Source: Dorea_A amylophila (GTDB lineage Bacteria > Bacillota > Clostridia > Lachnospirales > Lachnospiraceae). From it: a stretch of DNA of 64,000 nucleotides. The notes under the pieces were generated by a model. The model was not told the DNA's origin. It did not search any database and saw nothing but the letters and a program-made list of their open reading frames with translations. How positions within the stretch are numbered: the first letter of the stretch is position 1; each line of letters begins with the position of its first letter. Of this stretch, positions 44,129 to 51,484 are shown piece by piece. The DNA lies in the NCBI RefSeq assembly GCF_025567265.1, contig NZ_JAOQJW010000017.1, forward strand, positions 18,747 to 82,746, in the 5' to 3' direction. Position numbers and translations under genes: made by a program.

Positions 44129-45073
44129 ATGTTTGGTTATATTTCTATCAACAAAGCCGAGATGAAATTCAAAGATTATGATGTCTATCATTCTTATTAC
44201 TGTGGACTATGCAAAGTCTTAAAAGAATGTTATGGTAGAAGAGGTCAGGTGACTTTATCCTTTGATATGACATTTCTTGTGATCCTGCTCACCGGTCTTT
44301 ATGAACCGGACACAAAGACAGAGATGGTCCGTTGTATTGCACATCCCATGCAAAAGCATGCGGCAAAGACCAATGAATTTACTGAATATGCCGCAGCCAT
44401 CAACATGCTGTTATCTTATTATAAGTGTGAAGATGACTGGGCAGACGAACACAGGAAGAAATCTTTTGTTGCCGCAAAACTTTTGCATTCAAAGATAAAG
44501 AAGATTGAAAAATTATATCCCGTAAAATGTAAGGTCATCTCAGAAAATCTCGCCCAAATCTCAAAATATGAGGCAGAAAATGAACAGAATCTGGATCTTA
44601 TGTCCGGACTTTTTGGCAATATCATGGCTGAGATTTTTGCATACCGCCACGATGAATGGGAATCCTCTCTTCGTAAGATCGGATTCTTCCTCGGAAAATT
44701 CATCTATCTGATGGATGCCTACGATGATGTCGAAAAAGACATCAAATCCGGCAGCTATAATCCATTCAGGAAGGCATACCTAGACGATCCTGCATTTGCA
44801 GATGACTGCCGCAGCCTTCTGACGCTTATGATGTCGGAATGCTCCAGGGAATTCGAACAGCTTCCGATACTGCTGCATGCAGAGATCTTGCGGAACGTTC
44901 TCTATTCCGGAGTATGGAGCAGATACACTGCCGTAACATCCGAAAGACTCGCCGGCAAGAATACACACAACGCTGCAGATACTGCTGACGGCAATTCCAC
45001 TTCCGGTAGAACCACGAATGATAATCCACATCCTGACACAGATAATTCAACAACAGGAGATCAAGAACAATGA
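44129..45073 (+). CDS. DUF5685 family protein
   Basis: Protein of 314 aa with the DUF5685 signature at the N terminus: MFGYISINKAEMKFKDYD at 1-18, then YYCGLCKVLKECYG with a CxxC near 24-27. The middle is helical (FFLGKFIYLMDAYDDVEKD near 190-208) and resembles polyprenyl-synthase-like helix packing, including Asp-rich YDDVEKD. The last 45 residues are low-complexity Thr/Asn/Asp. Four bases (ATGA) overlap with the DnaJ gene. No biochemical role is known to me. Confidence 0.85.
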   Translation: MFGYISINKAEMKFKDYDVYHSYYCGLCKVLKECYGRRGQVTLSFDMTFLVILLTGLYEPDTKTEMVRCIAHPMQKHAAKTNEFTEYAAAINMLLSYYKCEDDWADEHRKKSFVAAKLLHSKIKKIEKLYPVKCKVISENLAQISKYEAENEQNLDLMSGLFGNIMAEIFAYRHDEWESSLRKIGFFLGKFIYLMDAYDDVEKDIKSGSYNPFRKAYLDDPAFADDCRSLLTLMMSECSREFEQLPILLHAEILRNVLYSGVWSRYTAVTSERLAGKNTHNAADTADGNSTSGRTTNDNPHPDTDNSTTGDQEQ

Positions 45074-45774
45074 CAGATCCATATAGTGTCTTAGGAGTAT
45101 CCCGTAATGCTTCTGATGACGAGATAAAAAAAGCATATCGTAACCTCAGCCGAAAATATCATCCGGATGCCAATATCAATAATCCGAACAAGGATCAGGC
45201 AGAGGCGAAATTCAAAGAAGTCCAGCAGGCCTATCAGCAGATCATGAAAGAGCGGGAATACGGCTCATCCGGGAATTACGGTCCATATAGCCAGAACGGA
45301 TATGGTCCGTTCCGCGGCTTCTACGGAGAATACCGACAGACCGGTAATGCAGGTAATGCAGGTCAGGAAAGTGAGCAGGATCTTCACTTAAGAGCTGCTG
45401 CCAACTTCATCAACAACGGCCGGTATCAGGAAGCAATGAACGTATTAAACGGAATCAACGAGCATACTGCCCAGTGGTATTACTACAGTGCGATTGCCAA
45501 TTCCGGTCTCGGCAACAATGCAACGGCCCTTCAGCATGCCAAAGAAGCGCTCCGCATGGAACCAGCCAACTATCAATACCAGATGTTAGTTAACCAGTTT
45601 GAAAGCGGCGGAAGCTGGTACCGACAACGCCAGAATCCGTATACCACCACCTTCGGCGGTGGAAGCGACTGGTGTGTAAAATTATGTATTGCCAACATCG
45701 TCTGCAACTTATGCTGCAGCGGCGGAATGTGCTGCGGTGCCCCGGGCGGTTACAGCGGCGGCCATTATATGTAA
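45070..45774 (+). CDS. DnaJ-domain protein with TPR-like and Cys-rich tail
   Basis: Protein of 234 aa. The J domain (about 3-65) keeps the HPD motif at 31-33 (KYHPDANI), so it should stimulate an Hsp70. A Gly/Tyr-rich linker follows (about 70-100), then a TPR-like pair of helices (about 105-180), and a Cys-rich C terminus (WCVKLCIANIVCNLCC at about 196-211, then GGMCCGAPGG). It overlaps DUF5685. It is not DnaJ proper, since the zinc-finger and substrate domains are absent. Confidence 0.9.
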   Translation: MTDPYSVLGVSRNASDDEIKKAYRNLSRKYHPDANINNPNKDQAEAKFKEVQQAYQQIMKEREYGSSGNYGPYSQNGYGPFRGFYGEYRQTGNAGNAGQESEQDLHLRAAANFINNGRYQEAMNVLNGINEHTAQWYYYSAIANSGLGNNATALQHAKEALRMEPANYQYQMLVNQFESGGSWYRQRQNPYTTTFGGGSDWCVKLCIANIVCNLCCSGGMCCGAPGGYSGGHYM

Positions 45775-45848
45775 CTCATAAAATTTCAATGTAATCCAGA
45801 TGTACAATAAATTGTGACCATCAACAAACGCAAAAAGGAGGAATTCTT

Positions 45849-46367
45849 ATGTTGGATTATCTTGTTTTATATCAGAGTGAATCCGGAAATACAAAGAAAA
45901 TTGCTGCATCTATCTTCTCGCGCCTTCCCGGCAATTCCAAAGATCTGATCGATATCGATACAGATAAGACAATTCCGGAAGCCAATGTCTACTTCATCGG
46001 ATTCTGCGTGCACCGCGGAAGCTGCAGTATGGAGGTCAGTGACTTCTTAAGTGACTTAAGCGGCAAACAGATCGCTTTATTCGGAACTTGCGGAATGGGG
46101 GATTCTCCGGAATATTATAAGGATATTGCCGGACGCGTCAGTGCCTGGATCGAAGCAGACAACGATTATCTTGGATATTTTATCTGTCAGGGAAAGATGC
46201 CGCAGAAGGTACGTATGAAGTATGAATCCATGAGAACTAACGAGAATAACGACCAGATCGACCGTTTTATCCAGAATTTCGATCTTGCACTTACTCATCC
46301 GGATGATCTGGATGTGGAGCATGCAAAAGTATTCGTCGATCATATGTTAAAGAAGATTCAATTATAA
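45849..46367 (+). CDS. flavodoxin-family protein
   Basis: FMN-binding protein of 172 aa. The N-terminal phosphate loop YQSESGNTKKIA (about 8-19) and the GFCVHRGSCSMEVSDFL and FGTCGMGDSPEYY loops fit a flavodoxin fold. AAAGGAGG precedes the ATG. It lies 74 bp after the DnaJ gene and has its own short hairpin downstream. Similar proteins are annotated as flavodoxin family BilS in gut Firmicutes, but no BilR-like reductase is present, so the pathway remains open. Confidence 0.88.
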   Translation: MLDYLVLYQSESGNTKKIAASIFSRLPGNSKDLIDIDTDKTIPEANVYFIGFCVHRGSCSMEVSDFLSDLSGKQIALFGTCGMGDSPEYYKDIAGRVSAWIEADNDYLGYFICQGKMPQKVRMKYESMRTNENNDQIDRFIQNFDLALTHPDDLDVEHAKVFVDHMLKKIQL

Positions 46368-46383
46368 CGAAATAATATACGAG

Positions 46384-46406
46384 AGGCTGCCACCGGCAGC
46401 TTTTCT
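46384..46406 (+). terminator. flavodoxin gene terminator
   Basis: GCTGCC/GGCAGC stem (46386-46391 with 46395-46400), 3-nt loop, TTTT. Confidence 0.65.
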
Positions 46407-46418
46407 TGTATTCTTTGA

Positions 46419-46456
46419 CAAAAACACCCGGAAATAAATATTCCGGGTGTTTTTTA
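46419..46456 (-). terminator. tRNA operon terminator
   Basis: Stem 46421-46433 with 46441-46453 (core CACCCGGAA/TTCCGGGTG), A-rich on one side and a T-tract on the other. It follows tRNA-Cys on the minus strand and could also work on the plus strand. Confidence 0.8.
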
Positions 46457-46460
46457 TAAG

Positions 46461-46531
46461 AGGCGCCAACCAGATTTGAACTGGTGATAGAGGTGTTGCA
46501 GACCTTTGCCTTACCACTTGGCTATGGCGCC
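46461..46531 (-). tRNA. tRNA-Cys(GCA)
   Basis: 71-nt cloverleaf. The acceptor GGCGCCA pairs with TGGCGCC, the D arm is GCC/GGC, the anticodon loop CTGCAAC gives GCA, and the T arm contains GTTCAAAT. CCA is not encoded. It is identical to the copy at 51350-51420 on the other strand. Confidence 0.95.
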
Positions 46532-46534
46532 ATA

Positions 46535-46606
46535 TGACTCCAACGGGAATCGAACCCGTGTTACCGCCGTGAAAGGGCGATGTCTTAACCGCTTGACCAT
46601 GGAGCC
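46535..46606 (-). tRNA. tRNA-Glu(TTC)
   Basis: 72-nt cloverleaf. The acceptor GGCTCCA pairs with TGGAGTC (one G-T), the anticodon loop CTTTCAC gives TTC, and the T loop has GTTCGAT. It is 3 bp upstream of tRNA-Cys in the same transcript. Confidence 0.95.
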
Positions 46607-46648
46607 GTATATTTATTTGTCACTGTGTTTTTCACACGACCGAGATTT

Positions 46649-46677
46649 AATATATCATAGACTCGGTTGTTTGGCAA
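46649..46677 (-). promoter_or_regulatory. tRNA-Glu/tRNA-Cys promoter
   Basis: On the minus strand TTGCCA (46677-46672), a 17-bp spacer and TATATT (46654-46649) lie about 43 bp before tRNA-Glu. Confidence 0.65.
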
Positions 46678-46892
46678 GTGTTTTTTTGAATTTTCCGAAA
46701 ATTTTTTATTTTTAAGATTTTTTCTTATTTTCTGCGGACAGCAAAAGCTTTGTCTGCTTTTTTCTGTCCGCATCTTGTCCGGTTCATAATCGTAATAACG
46801 AATCCATATGTCCCTTACAGAAGTGTGTGATATAAAATCAAACGTGTTACATCAGAATCAGATCTTACATGCCCCTGTCGTCATCTTAATTA

Positions 46893-47915
46893 TTAGCGAT
46901 TGTGATCTATCCTGTCCATATGCTCAATCAGCCGGAATATCTGACTTGTATATCCCCACTCATTGTCATAGAAACAGATGACCTTGAAAAAGTGGGAATT
47001 CACTTGAATTCCCTGCCTTGCATCAAAGATCGATGCATGTGAATCTCCGATAAAATCTGAAGATACCACTTCATCCTCTACATAATCCAAAATGCCGGAC
47101 AAATATGTCTCAGAGGCCTCCCGGACTTTTTTGCAGATCTCATCATATGATGCCGGCTGCTTTAACGCTACATTCAGATCAACAATTGATACATCTGAAG
47201 TTGGAACCCTGTAAGAAATACCACTCATCTTATCCTTTAAAGCCGGAATGACAAGCGAGATTGCTTTTGCGGCTCCCGTTGTAGATGGAATCAGGTTACC
47301 AAATGCCGAACGTCCGGTTCTCCAGTCTTTCTGGGAACGGCTGTCCACAACCTTTTGTTTTGCAGTTGCGGCATGAATCGTTGACATCAGCCCATATTCG
47401 ATTCCATAATTATCTTCCAGAACTTTACAGATTGGTGCAAGACAATTCGTAGTACATGATGCATTCGATACAACCGGTATATCCGATGTATATTTGTCAT
47501 GGTTGATTCCCATGATAAATGTCGGTGTATCCCCATCTTTTGCCGGTGCTGAGATAATAACTTTCTTCGCACCGCCTTCTAAATGGGCTTTTGCCTTTTC
47601 CATTGTACAGTATGCACCTGTTGCATCAATAATATACTCTGCACCACATGCTCCCCATGGAATCAATGCCGCATCTGATTCTGAAAATACAGGAATCTTC
47701 TGTCCTTCAATGATCAGTCCATTCTCATATGTATCCAGTTCTCCCTGAAAACGTCCAAATGTAGAATCATACCGGATCATATACTTCATATAACCCAGGT
47801 CTGCATTCCGTACATTGATTCCGCATACTTTAAAAGTATCTGGTTGATTAATGGCGATACGGAGTGCTACGCGTCCAATACGTCCAAATCCGTTAATGCC
47901 GATTGAAATTGCCAT
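46893..47915 (-). CDS. gap: glyceraldehyde-3-phosphate dehydrogenase, unusual cofactor site
   Basis: Phosphorylating GAPDH, 340 aa. The Rossmann motif INGFGRIGR is at 7-15, catalytic Cys154 is in SNASCTTNC and His181 in STIHAAT. Two positions that set NAD preference are changed. The Asp that follows IN in NAD enzymes is Val35 (GINVRNAD), and the usual Gly-Pro before Ser is Ser-Arg in VVDSRSQKDW (about 189-198). Both changes point to altered, perhaps NADP, use. It is the second gene after the LDH/MDH-family gene, with a possible own promoter (TTGCAT, 17 bp, TACATT) between them. Confidence 0.93.
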   Translation of the reverse strand: MAISIGINGFGRIGRVALRIAINQPDTFKVCGINVRNADLGYMKYMIRYDSTFGRFQGELDTYENGLIIEGQKIPVFSESDAALIPWGACGAEYIIDATGAYCTMEKAKAHLEGGAKKVIISAPAKDGDTPTFIMGINHDKYTSDIPVVSNASCTTNCLAPICKVLEDNYGIEYGLMSTIHAATAKQKVVDSRSQKDWRTGRSAFGNLIPSTTGAAKAISLVIPALKDKMSGISYRVPTSDVSIVDLNVALKQPASYDEICKKVREASETYLSGILDYVEDEVVSSDFIGDSHASIFDARQGIQVNSHFFKVICFYDNEWGYTSQIFRLIEHMDRIDHNR

Positions 47916-48090
47916 GTTACAATTACCTCCTATAAGACATACTTGTCTGCCGGTTATCCTGTTCCGGTCTCTGTTGTTAGAGGGGCACTGTTTTTGGCTC
48001 TTTCTGATTCTTTTTGTACTCTGTTGTCAATGTAACATAGGACGCTATAAAATGCAACACATCCAAAAGTAATTAAAATATTAACGATTT

Positions 48091-49047
48091 TTACATCTGA
48101 TCGGCTTTCTCGACGAATCCCCGAATGACGTTACATGAATTATGAAGCTGCTCTTTTTCTTTCTCTGTCAGGGAGATTTCCAAAATCTCTTCCACACCGT
48201 TTTTCCCGATTACACATGGTACTCCCGCTGGAATACCCTGTTCTCCATATTCTCCTTCAAGGAGAACGGATACCGGAAGGATCCTCTTTTCATCATGCAT
48301 GACTGCTCTTGTAATATTGCTGAGTACGGCACCGATTCCAAATTCTGTACAGCCTTTTCCTTCTACGATGTGAAATCCACAGACCTTATCCTCCGCACTG
48401 ATCTTATCAAAATCCATTTTATCCCGGTATTCCGGATGAATGCTCAGGTATTCTTTTACCGGTATTCCGCCAATTTGTATATGTGATACCGGAATGAACT
48501 GTGAATCCCCATGCTCACCCATACAATAAGCCTGAATGGAATGACGGCTTACGCCGGTGATCTCAGATAACATTCTGCGGAGTCTTGCTGAATCCAGAGA
48601 TGTTCCGGTGCTGAATACCTGATTTCTTGGAAGTCCCAGTCTTTTTCTTAAAAAATCAGCAATGATGTCTGCCGGGTTGGAAATGCTGATCAGAATCCCA
48701 TGGAATCCTGACTCTTTTAACGGTCCTACGATCGTATTCATCATCTTGATCGAATCATCGAACATATCCAGCCTTGTCTGTCCCGGAAGACGGCTCTTTC
48801 CGGCCGCCATCACAACGATATGCGCATCCGCACAGTCGGAATAATCTCCGGCTCTCACTGTAAAATCTCTATCCAGATTAGAGGCCATATCATCAAGATC
48901 AAGTGCCTGCATTGCCGCTTTATTCTTATCTATATCAATATATACGATCTCATCTGCCAGTCCCTGCATCATAAGACTCAGTCCGCAATGAGATCCTACA
49001 TGTCCTGCTCCGATAATTACAATTTTCCCATTTTTTATTGCTTTCAT
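48091..49047 (-). CDS. LDH/MDH-superfamily dehydrogenase
   Basis: NAD-dependent 2-hydroxyacid dehydrogenase, 318 aa. The nucleotide motif IIGAGHVGS is at 11-19, Asp152/Arg155 are in GTSLDSARLRR and catalytic His179 in MGEHGDSQ. The specificity loop reads KSRLPGQTR. Where lactate dehydrogenases have Gln (AxQKPGETR), this protein has Arg86, the residue typical of malate dehydrogenases. It is therefore uncertain whether it reduces pyruvate, oxaloacetate or another 2-oxo acid. It is the first gene before gap and divergent from the CdaR-type regulator. Confidence 0.9.
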   Translation of the reverse strand: MKAIKNGKIVIIGAGHVGSHCGLSLMMQGLADEIVYIDIDKNKAAMQALDLDDMASNLDRDFTVRAGDYSDCADAHIVVMAAGKSRLPGQTRLDMFDDSIKMMNTIVGPLKESGFHGILISISNPADIIADFLRKRLGLPRNQVFSTGTSLDSARLRRMLSEITGVSRHSIQAYCMGEHGDSQFIPVSHIQIGGIPVKEYLSIHPEYRDKMDFDKISAEDKVCGFHIVEGKGCTEFGIGAVLSNITRAVMHDEKRILPVSVLLEGEYGEQGIPAGVPCVIGKNGVEEILEISLTEKEKEQLHNSCNVIRGFVEKADQM

Positions 49048-49092
49048 TTTTCATTCCTCCGTCTTTTCCTGGGTAGTATCAATATGTTATTC

Positions 49093-49121
49093 ATTCTAGC
49101 ACTATTGGTATTACCTGTAAA
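49093..49121 (-). promoter_or_regulatory. promoter of LDH/MDH-family gene
   Basis: On the minus strand TTTACA (49121-49116), a 17-bp spacer and TAGAAT (49098-49093). Confidence 0.65.
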
Positions 49122-49122
49122 T

Positions 49123-49134
49123 AGAGTGCACTCT
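49123..49134. promoter_or_regulatory. 12-bp palindrome upstream of -35
   Basis: AGAGTGCACTCT is a perfect palindrome one base upstream of the -35 of the LDH/MDH-family promoter, and so a candidate operator. Confidence 0.5.
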
Positions 49135-49154
49135 GTTTTTTGCTTTTTGGAATT

Positions 49155-49188
49155 GCAAAAAGCTCCTCAACTTTCGTTGAAGAGCTTT
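49155..49188 (-). terminator. strong terminator upstream of the LDH/MDH gene
   Basis: On the minus strand a 13-bp stem with one mismatch (49188-49176 with 49171-49159) and a CGAAAG loop is followed by TTTTTG. It precedes, rather than follows, the minus-strand gene. Confidence 0.65.
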
Positions 49189-49329
49189 CCGTCTTTTAAA
49201 AATCTAGAGAATGGATTTTTTAGAAGCACATTTTTCGGGGTTGAATATTCATTCTTTTGTACTTCTCATACAATATATCATATGAAATTCACTATGAATA
49301 TAGTTTTAATCGACAGATTTTATTCTATA

Positions 49330-49350
49330 AATTGTGTGTCGCACACAATT
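49330..49350. promoter_or_regulatory. perfect 9-3-9 palindrome, divergent operator
   Basis: AATTGTGTG and CACACAATT flank TCG. The left half contains the -35 TTGTGT of a plus-strand promoter with TAAAAT at 49355-49360 (17-bp spacer). The right half offers a similar TTGTGT on the minus strand. It is probably the binding site of the adjacent CdaR-type regulator. Confidence 0.65.
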
Positions 49351-49402
49351 ATGATAAAATATATCTATACTCTGATCAACATATATCAGGAGGACTACAC
49401 TT

Positions 49403-50542
49403 ATGGCAATTAAATTACAGTCCCTGTATGAAGCAATTAACAACCAATTTGATGTCATCCTTCATACCAATAGTTTTTATGATAAAGAAGTAACCTGGAT
49501 CCATACCGTCGAACAGGGTGAATTCTCCCATCTGCTCCACGGTGATGAACTGATCTTTAACTCCGGTCTGAATTTTACCTCTCAAGACTGGCTGAAAGAG
49601 TTCTTAAAGTCATTGAAAGACGCACACGCCAGCGGACTGATCATCTCTGTAAAATCACGTCCTGCATTTTCCCAGGAGATTATCGACTATTGCAATGAAA
49701 TACAGCTTCCGCTGTTCTCCACTTCCTGGGACACTCCGTTCATTGATATCATGCGGATCTTTTCTGAGATTCTGTTAAAAAACGAACACCGCGAGACCAG
49801 TCTTGCCGCTGCTTTGAAAAATGCGATCTATTACCCCGAGAATGAAGACTCCTATCTGAATCCTCTGGAAAGCAATGGATTCTTCCGCGACATGAACTAT
49901 ACTGTCCTCATAATCAGCTGCCACACTTATGACAGTGATTCCGGTAATTCTTACCTGGAACAGCTGGAAAAGAAGATCCGTTATTTCATGTCTAAAGGGA
50001 TCGTATATGAAGAAGGGAAGCATCTGATCGTATTGTTTGCCGGTGAATCTGTAAACGATATATCTCAGAAGCTCTACGATGTCTGTCAGAATAACTCCGA
50101 TGTCTATGTCGGGATCGGAACTACGGTCTCGCAGCTTACAGACATTCACCGCTCTTACGAGACCGCATTTACCGCCTATCAGCTCACCAAAACTGCTCTC
50201 CCGAAGAACTTCCTTGAGTACAATAAGCTTGGTGTATACAAACTTCTGGCCGATATCCACAATCAATCTCTGACAACGGATTTCCTGAACTCCACACTTG
50301 GCCCGATTCTTGACTATGACGCTGTGCATCATACCGATTATCTGCATATCCTGGAAGTCTACTTTGATCATGACTGTAGTATCATCCATACCGCAGATGC
50401 ACTTTATTGTCATAAGAATACGCTGTCGTATAAACTGAATAAGATAAAAGAACTTCTGGATTATGATATCCTGACCAATGAGAACCGGACAAACATCATG
50501 CTTTCTTTTTATATTTTAAGACTGGAAAAGCGCAGTATATAA
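49403..50542 (+). CDS. CdaR/PucR-family transcription regulator
   Basis: Regulator of 379 aa. The N-terminal PucR-like domain (about 1-120) is followed by a GGDEF-like CdaR middle domain (about 165-270) and a C-terminal PucR helix-turn-helix (about 310-375) with ALYCHKNTLSYKLNKIKELL at 333-352. AGGAGG precedes the ATG. Family members respond to purines, sugar acids or glycerate. It is divergent from the LDH/MDH-gap pair, with a perfect palindrome between, so that pair and its own gene are likely targets. Confidence 0.9.
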   Translation: MAIKLQSLYEAINNQFDVILHTNSFYDKEVTWIHTVEQGEFSHLLHGDELIFNSGLNFTSQDWLKEFLKSLKDAHASGLIISVKSRPAFSQEIIDYCNEIQLPLFSTSWDTPFIDIMRIFSEILLKNEHRETSLAAALKNAIYYPENEDSYLNPLESNGFFRDMNYTVLIISCHTYDSDSGNSYLEQLEKKIRYFMSKGIVYEEGKHLIVLFAGESVNDISQKLYDVCQNNSDVYVGIGTTVSQLTDIHRSYETAFTAYQLTKTALPKNFLEYNKLGVYKLLADIHNQSLTTDFLNSTLGPILDYDAVHHTDYLHILEVYFDHDCSIIHTADALYCHKNTLSYKLNKIKELLDYDILTNENRTNIMLSFYILRLEKRSI

Positions 50543-50596
50543 ATGATCATCCCCTCAACTTCTGCATGATTTCAAAGACTACGGACCTGAATCTGT

Positions 50597-50604
50597 GTTA
50601 TAAT
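50597..50604 (+). promoter_or_regulatory. LUD gene extended -10
   Basis: TGTTATAAT (TG at 50596-50597, TATAAT at 50599-50604) lies about 46 bp before the LUD gene. Confidence 0.5.
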
Positions 50605-50650
50605 TTCAAGTAGAAATATCTAAACAACATAAACGTGGGAGGGATTCATT

Positions 50651-51289
50651 ATGGATCAGAATCGAATCAAACGAAACCAGATGTTAGGCGCAAAGATTGT
50701 AAAAGAACTTATAGCCCGCAACATGGAAGCTTATTATACAGACTCCAAAGAAGAGGCTCTGAAGAAAGCATTGGAATTAATCCCGGAAGGAAGCAGCATC
50801 TCCTGGGGCGGTTCCATGTCTGTCAATGAGATCGGCTTAAAAGAAGCTGTCTGTCAGGGAAATTATCAGGTATACAACCGCGATACCGCACCGACACCGG
50901 AAGATAAGCGCAAGATCGAGCTTGCGGCATATGATTGTGATTACTTCCTGACCAGTGCAAATGCAATCACGGAAGATGGAATTATGATCAATATCGACGG
51001 ACATTCCAACCGTGTATCCTCTATCGCTGCCGGACCACAGAATGTGTTGATGATCATCGGAATGAATAAAGTTACACGCGATGTAGATTCTGCCATGTCC
51101 CGTGCAAGAAATGAAGCCGCGCCGATCAACGCACAACGTTTCAACCTGAGCACTCCTTGTTGCAAAACAGGTGCCTGTTTCGACTGCAAAACACCGGATA
51201 CGATCTGCTGTCAGATCCTGATCACCAGATATTCCAAGACACCACAGCGCATCAAAGTCATTCTGGTAAATGAAGATCTCGGATTTTAA
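50651..51289 (+). CDS. LUD-domain protein (LutC/YkgG-like)
   Basis: Protein of 212 aa, a single LUD domain related to LutC, which works in lactate oxidation complexes. It has SSISWGGSMSVNEIGL (about 48-63), DCDYFLTSANAITEDG and a Cys-rich stretch TPCCKTGACFDCKTPDTICC (about 173-192), unlike classic LutC. GGGAGGG precedes the ATG. LutA and LutB are absent, so the role is open; the location beside a dehydrogenase and its regulator fits lactate or 2-hydroxyacid metabolism. Confidence 0.88.
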   Translation: MDQNRIKRNQMLGAKIVKELIARNMEAYYTDSKEEALKKALELIPEGSSISWGGSMSVNEIGLKEAVCQGNYQVYNRDTAPTPEDKRKIELAAYDCDYFLTSANAITEDGIMINIDGHSNRVSSIAAGPQNVLMIIGMNKVTRDVDSAMSRARNEAAPINAQRFNLSTPCCKTGACFDCKTPDTICCQILITRYSKTPQRIKVILVNEDLGF

Positions 51290-51302
51290 CATACAGATTT
51301 TC

Positions 51303-51331
51303 TTGACTTCATCTTACGTATTTGTTATACT
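51303..51331 (+). promoter_or_regulatory. tRNA-Cys promoter
   Basis: TTGACT (51303-51308), a 17-bp spacer and TATACT (51326-51331) lie 18 bp before the tRNA. Confidence 0.75.
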
Positions 51332-51349
51332 TAACAGTACGTAAGGCAT

Positions 51350-51420
51350 GGCGCCATAGCCAAGTGGTAAGGCAAAGGTCTGCAACACCTCTATCACCAG
51401 TTCAAATCTGGTTGGCGCCT
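51350..51420 (+). tRNA. tRNA-Cys(GCA), second copy
   Basis: Same 71-nt sequence as 46461-46531 in inverted orientation, with its own promoter and a terminator downstream. Confidence 0.95.
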
Positions 51421-51429
51421 CTTATATAA

Positions 51430-51459
51430 CCTCGGAAACATCATGTTTTCGGGGTTTTT
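51430..51459 (+). terminator. tRNA-Cys terminator
   Basis: Stem CCTCGGAAACA with TGTTTTCGGGG (51430-51440 with 51444-51454), then TTTTT. Confidence 0.75.
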
Positions 51460-51484
51460 CTATATCTGAAAGGAGTATATATAT

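Noticed and set aside
45849..46367. Bilirubin-reduction gene set (BilS/BilR)
   Set aside because: Only a flavodoxin is present; no BilR-like reductase is nearby, so I keep the broad family name.
49775..50413. 212-codon open frame opposite the CdaR-type gene
   Set aside because: Antisense shadow; the plus-strand protein has a complete PucR helix-turn-helix.
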